Origin: OPU3-GD-OMZ sp964515235
Lineage (GTDB): Bacteria > Pseudomonadota > Gammaproteobacteria > Methylococcales > Methylomonadaceae
DNA: 59,187 nt
Direction of reading: 5' to 3'
Assembly: GCA_964515235.1 (NCBI GenBank)
Contig: CAZEVO010000010.1
Span: forward strand, 1-59,187
Below are positions 16,900 through 26,174 of the stretch, piece after piece. How positions within the stretch are numbered: the first letter of the stretch is position 1; every line of letters starts with the position of its first letter. Under the pieces are notes generated by a model that worked only from the letters and a program-made list of their open reading frames with translations, was not told the origin of the DNA and searched no databases. The translations under genes were made by a program, and so were the position numbers.

Positions 16900-17559
16900 T
16901 CAGAATAATAGTTGCTTTAGCTCAATTAAATCATTGCACCGGTAGATATTGTCCAAACCCCCCTCAATCTGATTTGCACCAACTTCAGGCACCCATACAG
17001 GAACTGCACCAGCACATTGAGCCGCTTCAAGACCTACGACAGAATCTTCAATCACCAAACATTGTTCAACAGAACAACCTAAGATCCGTGCCGCCAATAA
17101 GCAAATATCAGGAGCAGGCTTCCCCCGTTTAACTTGATCTCTGGTCACTTTTTTAGGGAATAAATGCCCTATTCCCGCAATTTCTAAATTTCGTTCGGCA
17201 TTTTCACTTAAACTATTCGTTGCTAAGCAATACGGTATTTGATGTTCTATTAATGTCTCTAGTAAATCAAAAACTCCGGGCTTAACGGCAATACCTTCTG
17301 TACTAACATGATCAAACCACTTTTCAGCACTAATTTTACGAAACAGTACTACATCGAAGTTAGCCCCACACTGCTCCCAGAAAACCTGTTCAATAGACTC
17401 ATATTGCAAACCACTTAACCGCTGATAAAACACTGATGTAAAAGTATACCCCATCACCTCCAAAGCAGAACGCCAGGCAAGTTTATAGGTACTCTCAGTA
17501 TCTAAAACCAACCCATCTAGATCAAGAATGACTGCTGAAAACTCAGGCCATTCAGTCAT
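16900..17559 (-). CDS. HAD phosphatase, beta-phosphoglucomutase/PGPase-like
   Basis: A 219-residue HAD hydrolase of subfamily IA. Motif I is LDLDGLVLDTE (12-22), motif II ATNS (about 113-116), motif III lysine is in KRGKPAPD (about 143-150) and motif IV is VIEDSVVG (about 168-175). The start overlaps the stop of the nucleotidyltransferase gene (ATGA), and an 83-base gap precedes the beta-RFAP synthase gene. Since H4MPT synthesis in bacteria must remove phosphate from ribosyl intermediates to reach the dephospho-cofactor, a phosphatase role in that pathway is an attractive guess. The sequence alone does not show the substrate. Confidence 0.82.
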   Translation of the reverse strand: MTEWPEFSAVILDLDGLVLDTESTYKLAWRSALEVMGYTFTSVFYQRLSGLQYESIEQVFWEQCGANFDVVLFRKISAEKWFDHVSTEGIAVKPGVFDLLETLIEHQIPYCLATNSLSENAERNLEIAGIGHLFPKKVTRDQVKRGKPAPDICLLAARILGCSVEQCLVIEDSVVGLEAAQCAGAVPVWVPEVGANQIEGGLDNIYRCNDLIELKQLLF

Positions 17560-18491
17560 GAACTAATCACTTTCAGATACTCCCCTTTCGCTTCACGACT
17601 AGAACCCACCACAATACGCTTTTGACCTTTCTCATCTTGCTCAAGAAACCCTGCAACCTTAACTAGCTCTCCTATTTTAGCCTGACCGGTATAAGTGGGT
17701 GTATAACAACAAATTTCCTTAATTTCAGGATGATCAATCATAAAAATTGCCGGATGATCAAAGGCCTCTTCACTCCCCACTATTGTCGCAGTCAATTGAA
17801 TGGCACCATGTTTTTTATAGGTTAATGCCTGGTCAACAACGCTCTCAGAAACAAAACTAACATCAAACTTTCGCCCCTGAAACAAACCTTTATTAAATTT
17901 TCTACGCTCATGCCAATAATACTCCGCAAAAGTTAACTCACAATCTCGACGCTTAAATGACGTTCTCCAGGAATCCATAGTTAACGGGGAAATACCCACT
18001 TCATCGAATGAACTAATAATCTCTCGAATTTCCATAAAAGTGGCTCGATCATAGATTACTAGATCCATATCAGAATCACCATTCTGACACCCTAAAAGAA
18101 TTGAGCCCGTGACACCTAATTGCGAAACCGGTACCCCCTGATTTTCAAAAATCAAAATCAACCCAATTAAATCGTTAATGACTGGTGAATCAGATGAAGG
18201 TCCATTTATTAGTTGCTGTAAGCATTGACGCGGCCTATGGTGATAGCGAACCCGCTCAATCGGTACCGCATGCAAAAAAGCATCTTTTTTCAGAGAGTAA
18301 AAACTATATTGAGGGAAATCATCAGTTACTAATCTGCCCGCCTGTTCGGTATCAACCTTAGTCCATTGACCTTTTTGATAAATATAACGCAAGAAACATA
18401 AAATATGCCCTTGTTCTAAACCCGTTTCGACAACAGCAAAAACAAGCCCTTCCTCAGTCTGAATAAAATCTTTTGCTAAAAAAGTTACCAT
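17556..18491 (-). CDS. Predicted nucleotidyltransferase of the C1 cluster
   Basis: A 311-residue protein with a polymerase-beta-like nucleotidyltransferase centre. GSILLGCQNGDSDMDLVIYD (about 130-149) matches the GS-x(8-11)-DxD pattern, with a further acidic residue in DCELTFAEY as candidate third metal ligand. The C-terminal 70 residues (IGELVKVAGFLE and RIVVGSSREAKGEYLKV) look like an OB-type domain. It resembles archaeal predicted nucleotidyltransferases (COG1665 type) and is found with H4MPT genes in methylotrophs. The ATG at 18491 with upstream GAG was preferred to a TTG four codons earlier. As first gene of the seven-gene minus-strand operon it lies next to the long intergenic region shared with pntA. 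Confidence 0.72.
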   Translation of the reverse strand: MVTFLAKDFIQTEEGLVFAVVETGLEQGHILCFLRYIYQKGQWTKVDTEQAGRLVTDDFPQYSFYSLKKDAFLHAVPIERVRYHHRPRQCLQQLINGPSSDSPVINDLIGLILIFENQGVPVSQLGVTGSILLGCQNGDSDMDLVIYDRATFMEIREIISSFDEVGISPLTMDSWRTSFKRRDCELTFAEYYWHERRKFNKGLFQGRKFDVSFVSESVVDQALTYKKHGAIQLTATIVGSEEAFDHPAIFMIDHPEIKEICCYTPTYTGQAKIGELVKVAGFLEQDEKGQKRIVVGSSREAKGEYLKVISS

Positions 18492-18835
18492 AATTAATCT
18501 CAAAAATAATCGCTCTTGAGCCTAAAACGATTAAAATATCACAATCACTTTAGAAAACCCAAAAACCCGATCTATAGATCGCTATTTGCATCCGTTATGA
18601 AGTTTACAGGCTTTACTACCGCACCAATATACTATTAAAGAGTGAACAACTGCACCAAAAAGCATAATTACCCTTCCATTTCCAATATCACATTGATAAA
18701 ACAAACTCAATCCCTTATGCTCTACGCTGGATTTTTGTAGGTTTTTTCGCTATTTCAACTACCTCGAAGAATTCATAGAATTAACAAATAATTATACCCA
18801 TTACTAATTACCACCTAATATTTGAGGAAGAACAA
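18492..18835 (+). promoter_or_regulatory. Divergent promoter region between C1 operon and pntAB
   Basis: These 344 bases contain no gene. For pntA a good sigma-70-like promoter is visible: TTGATA (18693-18698), a 17-base spacer and TATGCT (18716-18721), leaving a leader of about 105 bases. A 14-bp perfect palindrome, CGATCTATAGATCG, lies at 18568-18581, between the two transcription units. It is a candidate operator. The pntA ribosome binding site is GAGGAAG, 7 bases before the ATG. Confidence 0.5.
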
Positions 18836-20394
18836 ATGAAGATCGGTATACCAAAAGAGGTTCACAGTGGTGAGGCACGTGTAGCGACGACCCCCGTTAT
18901 TGTAGAACAACTCATAAAACTCGGCTTTAGTGTTTCGNNNNNNNNNNAGCAGCTAACTTCTCTGACAAAGCGTATAAAGATGCCGGCGCCTCCATTAATA
19001 AGAGCGCTGAAAAACTCTGGTCTGATGCTGATATTATTTTTAAAGTCAGAGCACCTGAAATGCATCCTAAATTAAAAGTCGACGAAGTCGAACTTCTATC
19101 CAAAGGAAAACACTTAATTAGTTTTATCTGGCCGGCACAGAATGAAGACCTCATGAAACGTCTGGCAGCCAAAAAGGTAACCGTCCTCGGGATGGAATGC
19201 GTCCCACGTATTTCACGCGCTCAAAAATGTGATGCTCTCAGTTCAATGGCTAACATTGCAGGCTATCGCGCAGTTGTTGAAGCCGCACAAAATTTCGGTC
19301 GTTTTTTTACTGGTCAAATCACTGCCGCCGGTAAAGTCCCTCCTGCCAAAGTACTTGTTATTGGCGCCGGTGTTGCTGGTCTTGCCGCTATTGGTGCTGC
19401 AAAAAGTATGGGAGCCGTTGTACGCGCCTTTGATACTCGCCCTGAGGTTAAAGAACAAGTCGAAAGCATGGATGCTGAGTTTTTAATGCTTGACTTTGAG
19501 GAAGACGGTGCTGGTAGCGGCGGTTATGCTAAAACCATGAGTAAAGAGTTTATTGCTGCTGAAATGGCACTTTTTGCTGAACAAGCAAAAGATGTAGATA
19601 TCATCATTACTACGGCCTTAATTCCTGGAAAGCCTGCTCCCGAATTAATCACCAAAGAAATGGTTGCGTCCATGAAACCTGGCAGCGTTATTGTTGATCT
19701 AGCTGCTGAACAGGGTGGAAATTGCAAATTATCTGAAGCCGGAAAAGTTGTCGTCAAAAACAACGTCTCTATCATCGGTTACACTGACCTTCCAAGCCGC
19801 ATGGCAGCACAGTCCAGCCAACTTTATGGCACTAATCTGAGACACCTACTGACAGAACTTTCACCTGATAAAAACGGTGAAATAGACGTCAATATGGATG
19901 ACGAGATGATCCGTGGCGCAACGGTTATTAAGGAAGGAAAAATCACCTGGCCACCACCTCCGCCCACACTCTCTGCCGCTCCGAAACCCAGCAACACAGT
20001 TGAAGACAACAAACCGACAGAACCCATTAAAGAGAAAAAACCTCTACTCCCTGCTTCGGTAACACAGTTTGTTCCTTTAATTCTAGGCGGCTTAGCACTA
20101 TATAGCGTTGGTCTATCAGCACCCGAATCCTTTATGACGCACTTTACCGTCTTTGTGTTAGCCTGTTTTATTGGTTATCAGGTCATTTGGAACGTCACCG
20201 CATCACTACATACTCCACTCATGAGCGTAACCAATGCGATTAGTGGAATTATTGTGATTGGAGCATTAGTCCAAATTTCATCCCCGGGGTTTATGATTAC
20301 ATTACTATCGGGACTCGCTATTTTAATCGCTTCAATCAACATTGCCGGTGGGTTTTTAGTCACCCGACGCATGTTGGAAATGTTCAAGAAATAA
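18836..20394 (+). CDS. pntA: NAD(P) transhydrogenase subunit alpha (interrupted by assembly gap)
   Basis: Membrane-bound proton-translocating transhydrogenase, alpha subunit: transfers hydride from NADH to NADP, giving NADPH. The first 34 residues (MKIGIPKEVHSGEARVATTP and on) are in one frame up to ten N at 18938-18947. The rest resumes in another frame with AANFSDKAYKDAG. The NAD-binding Rossmann loop VIGAGVAGLAAIGAA, the RAFDTRPEVKEQV segment and GYTDLPSRMAAQSSQLYGTN are all intact. A Pro-rich linker and four C-terminal membrane helices, fused as in E. coli PntA, complete the protein. The apparent frameshift is explained by the gap: its true length must be 2 modulo 3, and comparison with E. 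coli suggests about 7 missing residues. Confidence 0.93.
18938..18947. other. Assembly gap (10 N) inside pntA
   Basis: Ten unresolved bases. The flanking coding sequence is in different frames if the gap is taken as exactly 10, but both flanks are well-conserved PntA. The gap length is therefore a placeholder. Confidence 0.98.
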
Positions 20395-20407
20395 GAGGAG
20401 TTAGAAC

Positions 20408-21799
20408 ATGTCTCAAGGTTTAGTTACAATGTCTTACATTGCCGCTTCTGTCTTGTTTATTTTAAGTCTTGGTGGCTTAAGTAATCAGGAAACAGCCCGC
20501 CGCGGTAATTATTACGGCATGATTGGAATGGCTATCGCTATTGTTGCGACCATTATGAGTGATTCAGTATCCTCTTATGTTGTGCTTATTATTGCTCTTC
20601 TTATTGGAGGTGCAATTGGTGCTAAAGCCGCCTTCAAAGTACAAATGACTGAAATGCCTGAATTAGTGGCTATTATGCATAGCCTCGTTGGTATGGCAGC
20701 GGTTTTAGTCGGCTATGCTAATTTTATTGACCCTTCATCAGCGCTAACCGGCGTTGAAAAAACCATTCATGAAGTTGAAATTTACATTGGCATCCTTATT
20801 GGTGCGGTTACCTTTTCCGGGTCTGTAATCGCTTTTGGTAAATTAAGTGGGAAAATCAGCGGCAACCCCGTATTGATACCCGGGCGTCACTGGTTGAATC
20901 TCTGTTTACTCATTATTTCAATATGGCTCTGCACACAATTTGTTGCTGGCGCTGAAACCGGTGGTGGTACCTTCTCGTTACTAATCATGACTATTATTGC
21001 GCTTGCTTTTGGCGTACACATGGTTATGGCTATTGGCGGTGCTGATATGCCTGTCGTGGTTTCCATGCTAAATAGTTACTCTGGTTGGGCTGCTGCTGCA
21101 ACAGGCTTCATGTTAAACAATGATCTATTGATTGTTACTGGCGCCTTAGTCGGTAGTAGTGGTGCGATTCTAAGTTACATTATGTGTCGTGCGATGAACC
21201 GTAGTTTCATTAGCGTTATTGCTGGTGGTTTTGGCACAACCAGTGGTGGTCCTGCTGCAACAGTAGAAGGGGAAGTTGTTGAAATCAGTGTTTCTGAAAC
21301 AACAGCATTATTGAAAGATTCCAAAAACATCATGATTATTCCCGGCTATGGAATGGCCGTTGCCCAAGCTCAACATACCGTTAATGAAATCACTAAGCTA
21401 TTGAATGGAAAAGGAAAAAACGTCCGCTTTGGCATTCACCCTGTTGCCGGTCGTATGCCCGGTCATATGAATGTATTGTTAGCAGAAGCTAAAGTTCCAT
21501 ACGATGTTGTTTTTGAAATGGATGAAATCAATGATGACTTTCCTGACACTGATGTCACGATCGTCATTGGCGCTAATGATATTGTTAATCCATCCGCATT
21601 AGATGACCCTAACAGCCCGATCGCTGGAATGCCGGTGTTGGAATGCTGGAAGGGTGAAAACACTATCGTTCTTAAACGAAGCATGGCTTCAGGTTATGCT
21701 GGTGTTGATAATCCATTGTTTGTTCATGAGAAAACGCAAATGTTATTCGGCGATGCCAATACCAGTTTGCAAGCGGTCCTCAAAGAACTGCAGGATTAG
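20408..21799 (+). CDS. pntB: NAD(P) transhydrogenase subunit beta
   Basis: Beta subunit of the transhydrogenase: 463 residues, with eight to nine membrane helices in the N-terminal 270 residues (for example ADMPVVVSMLNSYSGWAAAATGFML) and the NADP-binding domain III at the C-terminus, including PGYGMAVAQAQH, GIHPVAGRMPGHMNVLLAEA and VIGANDIVNPSA. It follows pntA by 13 bases with a GAGGAG-type ribosome binding site. In a methylotroph, NADPH balance matters for formaldehyde oxidation and biosynthesis, but no specific coupling to the neighbouring C1 operon is proven. A strong terminator follows directly. Confidence 0.97.
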   Translation: MSQGLVTMSYIAASVLFILSLGGLSNQETARRGNYYGMIGMAIAIVATIMSDSVSSYVVLIIALLIGGAIGAKAAFKVQMTEMPELVAIMHSLVGMAAVLVGYANFIDPSSALTGVEKTIHEVEIYIGILIGAVTFSGSVIAFGKLSGKISGNPVLIPGRHWLNLCLLIISIWLCTQFVAGAETGGGTFSLLIMTIIALAFGVHMVMAIGGADMPVVVSMLNSYSGWAAAATGFMLNNDLLIVTGALVGSSGAILSYIMCRAMNRSFISVIAGGFGTTSGGPAATVEGEVVEISVSETTALLKDSKNIMIIPGYGMAVAQAQHTVNEITKLLNGKGKNVRFGIHPVAGRMPGHMNVLLAEAKVPYDVVFEMDEINDDFPDTDVTIVIGANDIVNPSALDDPNSPIAGMPVLECWKGENTIVLKRSMASGYAGVDNPLFVHEKTQMLFGDANTSLQAVLKELQD

Positions 21800-21810
21800 T
21801 TTTCAAACAA

Positions 21811-21846
21811 AAAAAGGGCAACTAAAGAAATTTAGTTGCCCTTTTT
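21811..21846. terminator. Bidirectional terminator between pntB and the rhodanese gene
   Basis: A 16-base perfect stem (21811-21826 with 21831-21846) with a GAAA loop, A-rich on the left and T-rich on the right, so it ends both the pntAB transcript and the convergent rhodanese transcript. Confidence 0.93.
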
Positions 21847-21863
21847 TATTATCTAAAATTTAG

Positions 21864-22283
21864 TTATTTCTCGACAGATAGGCCTGACGATACCCATTCA
21901 TTAAAACCGGTACGGTAATAAAAAACGAATCCATTTTGCCATCCCCAATCTAATGCTTTCTGAGAAGCCCACCCGGCTAATTCACTCGCATTACCTGAAC
22001 AATAAAAAACAACGCGCCCACTCTGCTTGTTAACCAGCGTTGCTAACGACTGTTCTGTTAGATCGTTATAATCCAAATGCTTAGCACCCGGAACATGTCC
22101 TTGGTTATATTCCTCAATAGTGCGTAAATCAATAAAAACAAAACCGTCCTGACTCGATAACTTATAAGCTAAATAAGAATCTGTTGTTGTTGCACCAATA
22201 ATCTTACCTGGCGCGCCACCCGCCCAAACTTGAGAAAAACTAACCAACATCACAATCATGCTTACTAACCGGATCTTACGCAT
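21864..22283 (-). CDS. Periplasmic rhodanese-like protein
   Basis: A single-domain rhodanese of 139 residues with a signal peptide (MRKIRLVSMIVMLVSFSQVWA, cleavage after AWA-type residues near 21-22). The active-site loop YCSGNASELA (about 94-103) contains the catalytic cysteine, and HVPGAKHLDY is the usual substrate-entry strand. It would act on thiosulfate or persulfides in the periplasm; the true donor and acceptor are unknown. A GGAGA ribosome binding site precedes the ATG. It lies 49 bases downstream of thiC on the same strand and could be co-transcribed with it, although a periplasmic rhodanese is not a known part of thiamine synthesis. Confidence 0.85.
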   Translation of the reverse strand: MRKIRLVSMIVMLVSFSQVWAGGAPGKIIGATTTDSYLAYKLSSQDGFVFIDLRTIEEYNQGHVPGAKHLDYNDLTEQSLATLVNKQSGRVVFYCSGNASELAGWASQKALDWGWQNGFVFYYRTGFNEWVSSGLSVEK

Positions 22284-22332
22284 CTTTACTTCTCCTAAAA
22301 TTCACCCTTAAAATACAAATTAGATTCAAGCT

Positions 22333-24201
22333 CTAAACTTTATGATAAATATCAGCACCATCATCTAAAAACTCTTTGGATTTCTCATCCATACCAACTT
22401 CCAAAGCTTCGTTTACCTCAATACCTTTCTCTGCCGCATAATCCCTTACATCCTGACTAATCTTCATAGAACAAAAGTGGGGACCGCACATCGAACAGAA
22501 ATGTGCAACTTTTGCTGAATCTTTCGGCAGTGTTTCATCATGAAACTCCCGTGCTTTCTCCGGATCAAGACCTAAATTAAACTGATCTTCCCAGCGAAAT
22601 TCAAAACGCGCCTTAGACAAAGCATTATCTCTCGCTTGCGCCCCGGGGTGTCCCTTAGCTAAATCCGCTGCATGTGCTGCAATTTTATAGGTCACAATGC
22701 CTTCTCTTACATCTTCCTTATTCGGCAAACCTAAATGTTCTTTTTGAGTCACATAGCACAACATAGCGCATCCATACCAGCCAATATTTGTCGCTCCAAT
22801 CGCTGAAGTAATATGGTCGTAACCCGGTGCAATGTCGGTTGTTAACGGCCCTAAGGTATAAAACGGCGCCTCGTCACACACTTCCAATTGCTTTTCCATA
22901 TTGACTTTAACCATATGTAACGGCACATGCCCTGGCCCTTCAATCATGGTTTGAACATCATGTTTCCAAGCAATCTTAGTTAATTCTCCCAAGGTTTCGA
23001 GCTCACCAAACTGAGCCGCATCATTCGCGTCTGCTACAGAACCAGGACGCAAACCATCTCCTAAAGAAAAGGATACGTCATAAGCCTTCATGATTTCACA
23101 AATGTCTTCAAAATGCGTATAAAGAAAACTCTCCGTGTGATGGGCTAGACACCACTTCGCCATTATTGAACCACCCCGAGAAACGATACCGGTAACACGT
23201 CGAGCAGTTAACGGCACATGTTGCAACCGAACACCTGCATGGATAGTAAAATAATCAACACCTTGCTCAGCTTGTTCTATTAACGTGTCTTTAAAGATAT
23301 CCCACGTCAATTCTTCTGCTTTACCATCTACTTTTTCAAGCGCCTGATAAATAGGTACCGTTCCGATTGGCACAGGAGAATTGCGTAGAATCCACTCTCG
23401 TGTTTCATGAATATTCTTACCTGTAGAGAGGTCCATAATGGTATCAGCCCCCCAACGAATGCCCCAAAGCATCTTTTCAACTTCCTCTTCAATTGAGGAT
23501 GTCACTGCTGAATTCCCTAAGTTCCCATTAATCTTTACCAGAAAATTGCGCCCAATAATCATGGGCTCTAATTCCGGATGATTTATATTACACGGTATAA
23601 TCGCACGGCCTCTAGCAACCTCACTCCTTACAAACTCAGGCGTTATAACTGCTGGAATCGAGGCACCAAAAGATTCACCAGGGTGCTGATTCAGGTAAAA
23701 CGCATGTTGTTCCGCTATTTTCTGATTCTCTCTTATAGCGATAAACTCCATCTCTGGCGTAATAATACCGTTCTTCGCATAATGCATCTGTGAAACATTT
23801 GCACCAGACTTTGCTTTTTTAGGTGTATGCGTATACTGGAAACGTAACGAATCCAACTCTGGATTTGATAATCGTTCCTGCCCATAACGAGAACTTAACT
23901 GCTCTAATTGTTCTGTATCACCTCGATCTTCGATCCACTTACCTCGGACTGACGATAAGCCTTTCAGCAGATTAATCTCAACTGCCGGGTCAGTATAAAC
24001 CCCAGAAGTATCATAAACATAGATGGGAGGGTTCTTTTCTACCCCCATAGATACCGAGGTGTCTGACAATGTTATTTTACGCATCGGTACACGAATATCA
24101 TCCCGGCTTCCTTGCACATAAATCTTCTCAGATGCTGGATACGGGTCAATTCTTACACTAGATATAGTGGCCGATGGAATGTCTTCACGAATAGCGCTCA
24201 T
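22333..24201 (-). CDS. thiC: Phosphomethylpyrimidine synthase
   Basis: Radical-SAM enzyme converting aminoimidazole ribotide to hydroxymethylpyrimidine phosphate for thiamine. The 622-residue protein is full length and has the C-terminal iron-sulfur motif CSMCGPHFCSM, where CxxCxxxxC binds a 4Fe-4S cluster. NFLVKINGNLGNSAVTSSIEEE, SLGDGLRPGS and EGPGHVPLHM are ThiC hallmarks. The ATG at 24201 was chosen over a TTG four codons upstream because GGAG lies 8 bases before it. Expression is controlled by the TPP riboswitch immediately upstream. Confidence 0.97.
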   Translation of the reverse strand: MSAIREDIPSATISSVRIDPYPASEKIYVQGSRDDIRVPMRKITLSDTSVSMGVEKNPPIYVYDTSGVYTDPAVEINLLKGLSSVRGKWIEDRGDTEQLEQLSSRYGQERLSNPELDSLRFQYTHTPKKAKSGANVSQMHYAKNGIITPEMEFIAIRENQKIAEQHAFYLNQHPGESFGASIPAVITPEFVRSEVARGRAIIPCNINHPELEPMIIGRNFLVKINGNLGNSAVTSSIEEEVEKMLWGIRWGADTIMDLSTGKNIHETREWILRNSPVPIGTVPIYQALEKVDGKAEELTWDIFKDTLIEQAEQGVDYFTIHAGVRLQHVPLTARRVTGIVSRGGSIMAKWCLAHHTESFLYTHFEDICEIMKAYDVSFSLGDGLRPGSVADANDAAQFGELETLGELTKIAWKHDVQTMIEGPGHVPLHMVKVNMEKQLEVCDEAPFYTLGPLTTDIAPGYDHITSAIGATNIGWYGCAMLCYVTQKEHLGLPNKEDVREGIVTYKIAAHAADLAKGHPGAQARDNALSKARFEFRWEDQFNLGLDPEKAREFHDETLPKDSAKVAHFCSMCGPHFCSMKISQDVRDYAAEKGIEVNEALEVGMDEKSKEFLDDGADIYHKV

Positions 24202-24238
24202 GCTAATCTCCAATAATTTTAAACAAGGCGCAGAAATC

Positions 24239-24316
24239 AGGGCTTTCCTACGCCGGTATTAACCGGAATCAGGTTCAAAGGGTTATCTCAGCCTCAAATC
24301 AGGCACCCCTAGCCTT
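24239..24316 (-). promoter_or_regulatory. TPP riboswitch (THI element) of thiC
   Basis: Read on the minus strand the conserved blocks are in order: GGCTAGGGGTGCC, then GGCTGAGATAACCC, TGAACCTGATTCCGGTTAATACCGGCG and GGAAAGCC. GGCT at the start pairs with AGCC at the end as P1. The aptamer ends about 38 bases before the thiC start, with no T-tailed hairpin between them, so control is more likely through access to the ribosome binding site than by transcription termination. Confidence 0.95.
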
Positions 24317-24602
24317 TTGGTTTTTTAGGCATCCGTTAATTAATGCTAAAAGTGAAACTCACTTTCAATAAATGCCATAATTCTTTATTTTTACTAGGCG
24401 ATTATAACAAAACTGGCTCCCAACTTATAGACAAAGCAATCCTATTACTCATTTAAAAAATTCCACACGAGTACTAATTCTCATATTACACAGATAAAAC
24501 TATTCCCCCGCCATCATAAACAATGGTATTCTTCTCCAATGTCACGCGGTTGACCTTAATTAACTTTCAATAGATATCAAATACTTACCTAATACCGGCC
24601 TA
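24317..24602. promoter_or_regulatory. Promoters between thiC and minC
   Basis: A perfect TATAAT lies on the minus strand at 24406-24401 and would start a leader entering the TPP riboswitch; its -35 is weak. A small inverted repeat (AAAGTG/CACTTT) lies between the two. On the plus strand, TTGACC at 24550-24555 is a possible -35 for minC, with a poor -10 (GATATC). No gene is visible in this stretch. Confidence 0.4.
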
Positions 24603-25334
24603 ATGCCTATAACCAGCGACTCTAAAACTTCAGCTAAACCGGTTCTCGAATTTAAAAGTGGTTCTTTTACCGTTCCTAGCCTACATTTGCTCGGAAATGA
24701 CCTTGATGCCATTAAAATTGAGCTTGAAATCAAAATAAAACAGGCCCCTGATTTTTTTAATCAGTCATCTATAATTATTGACCTTCAGACACTAACTGAA
24801 AAAAATATCACTCTCAATACAGACCAACTCATCACCTTAGTTCGCGCACTCAATTTCCAACCGATCGGGTTAAGAGGTGGGACGAGCGCTCAAAATAAAC
24901 AAGCCAGATTACTAAATCTCGCTATCCTGGCGACATCCAATCAAGCTACTGCAACAAAAGTAGAGCCATCAAAATTAACACCGTCACCAACCCTTGAAAA
25001 GCATCCCGAAGAAACCAGTAAAATCATTAGCTCACAAGTTCGTTCTGGTCAACGTATTTACAGCAAAACTGACTTAATCATTTTATCTAGCGTCAGTCCG
25101 GGGGCTGAAATAATTTCTGAAGGTAACATTCATATCTACGGGTCCTTAAAAGGACGCGCATTGGCCGGAGTCTTAGGCAATCAAGAATCCCGAATCTTTT
25201 GTTTAAGCCTTGAAGCAGAGTTAATTTCTATTGCCGGCATTTATCAAGTTAACGAAAACCTTGATATTGCAAATCAGAAAAAACCTATTCAGATTTTTCT
25301 AAATAATGAAAAATTAATTATTCAAGATTTCTAA
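24603..25334 (+). CDS. minC: Septum site-determining protein MinC
   Basis: Inhibitor of FtsZ polymerisation that prevents polar division. The 243-residue protein has an N-terminal FtsZ-interacting domain (about 14-115), a Ser/Thr/Pro linker and a C-terminal beta-helix domain beginning VRSGQRIYSKTDLIILSSVSPGAEI and including GNIHIYGSLKGRALAG, which binds MinD. First gene of minCDE. No strong ribosome binding site is visible before the ATG. Confidence 0.95.
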   Translation: MPITSDSKTSAKPVLEFKSGSFTVPSLHLLGNDLDAIKIELEIKIKQAPDFFNQSSIIIDLQTLTEKNITLNTDQLITLVRALNFQPIGLRGGTSAQNKQARLLNLAILATSNQATATKVEPSKLTPSPTLEKHPEETSKIISSQVRSGQRIYSKTDLIILSSVSPGAEIISEGNIHIYGSLKGRALAGVLGNQESRIFCLSLEAELISIAGIYQVNENLDIANQKKPIQIFLNNEKLIIQDF

Positions 25335-25355
25335 ATACAGACTTATTAGGAGAAC

Positions 25356-26174
25356 ATGAAATTGGCTAGAATTATTGTCGTAACATCAGGAAAGGGTGGT
25401 GTTGGAAAAACCACGACCAGCGCCGCACTTGCCATGGGTTTAGCTCAAAAAGGTCATAAAACAGTTGTCATTGACTTTGATGTCGGTCTACGTAACCTTG
25501 ATTTAATTATGGGGTGTGAACGCCGGGTCGTTTATGACTTTATTAATGTAATTAGCGGTGAATCAACACTGAACCAATCATTAATCAAGGATAAACGATG
25601 TAATCAGTTATATATCCTACCAGCATCTCAAACTCGTGATAAAGAAGCACTAACAAAAGAAGGGGTCGGGAAAGTTCTGGATGAACTGTCAAAAACGTTT
25701 AAATATATAATCTGTGACTCACCGGCTGGAATCGAAAGAGGGGCTACACTCGCCATGTATTATGCCGATGATGCTTTCGTTGTCACCAATCCCGAAGTTT
25801 CATCAGTCCGCGACTCAGACCGTATGCTGGGAATACTTTCAAGCAAATCAAAGCGTGCTGAAGAGGGCCTTGAACCAATCAAAGAATATCTGTTACTAAC
25901 ACGTTATTCACCTAGTCGTGTCGAAGTCGGCGAGATGTTAAGTGTCGATGATGTTCAGGATATTTTATCCCTGCATCTAATTGGTGTCATTCCTGAATCG
26001 AAAGCAGTTCTAAATGCTTCTAATGCAGGCACCCCGATCATCCTTAATGAAAAAAGTAAGGCTGGACAAGCATACTCTGACATTATTGAGCGCTATTTAG
26101 GTAATGATGTGCCGCATCGCTTCATTGCGCCTAATAAGAAAGGTCTCTTCGGCAGAATCTTTGGAGGTAAATAA
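25356..26174 (+). CDS. minD: Septum site-determining ATPase MinD
   Basis: ParA-type ATPase of 272 residues that carries MinC to the membrane and oscillates with MinE. The deviant Walker A motif SGKGGVGKTT is at about 11-20, and DSPAGIERGA is the Walker B region. The C-terminal KGLFGRIFGGK is the amphipathic membrane-targeting helix. A strong AGGAG ribosome binding site precedes the ATG, 21 bases after minC, and the stop overlaps the minE start by one base. Confidence 0.98.
   Translation: MKLARIIVVTSGKGGVGKTTTSAALAMGLAQKGHKTVVIDFDVGLRNLDLIMGCERRVVYDFINVISGESTLNQSLIKDKRCNQLYILPASQTRDKEALTKEGVGKVLDELSKTFKYIICDSPAGIERGATLAMYYADDAFVVTNPEVSSVRDSDRMLGILSSKSKRAEEGLEPIKEYLLLTRYSPSRVEVGEMLSVDDVQDILSLHLIGVIPESKAVLNASNAGTPIILNEKSKAGQAYSDIIERYLGNDVPHRFIAPNKKGLFGRIFGGK

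Noticed and set aside
18836..19075. A short separate pntA-like gene and a second gene from 19060
   Set aside because: Both are halves of one pntA split by ten N; conserved PntA sequence continues on each side.
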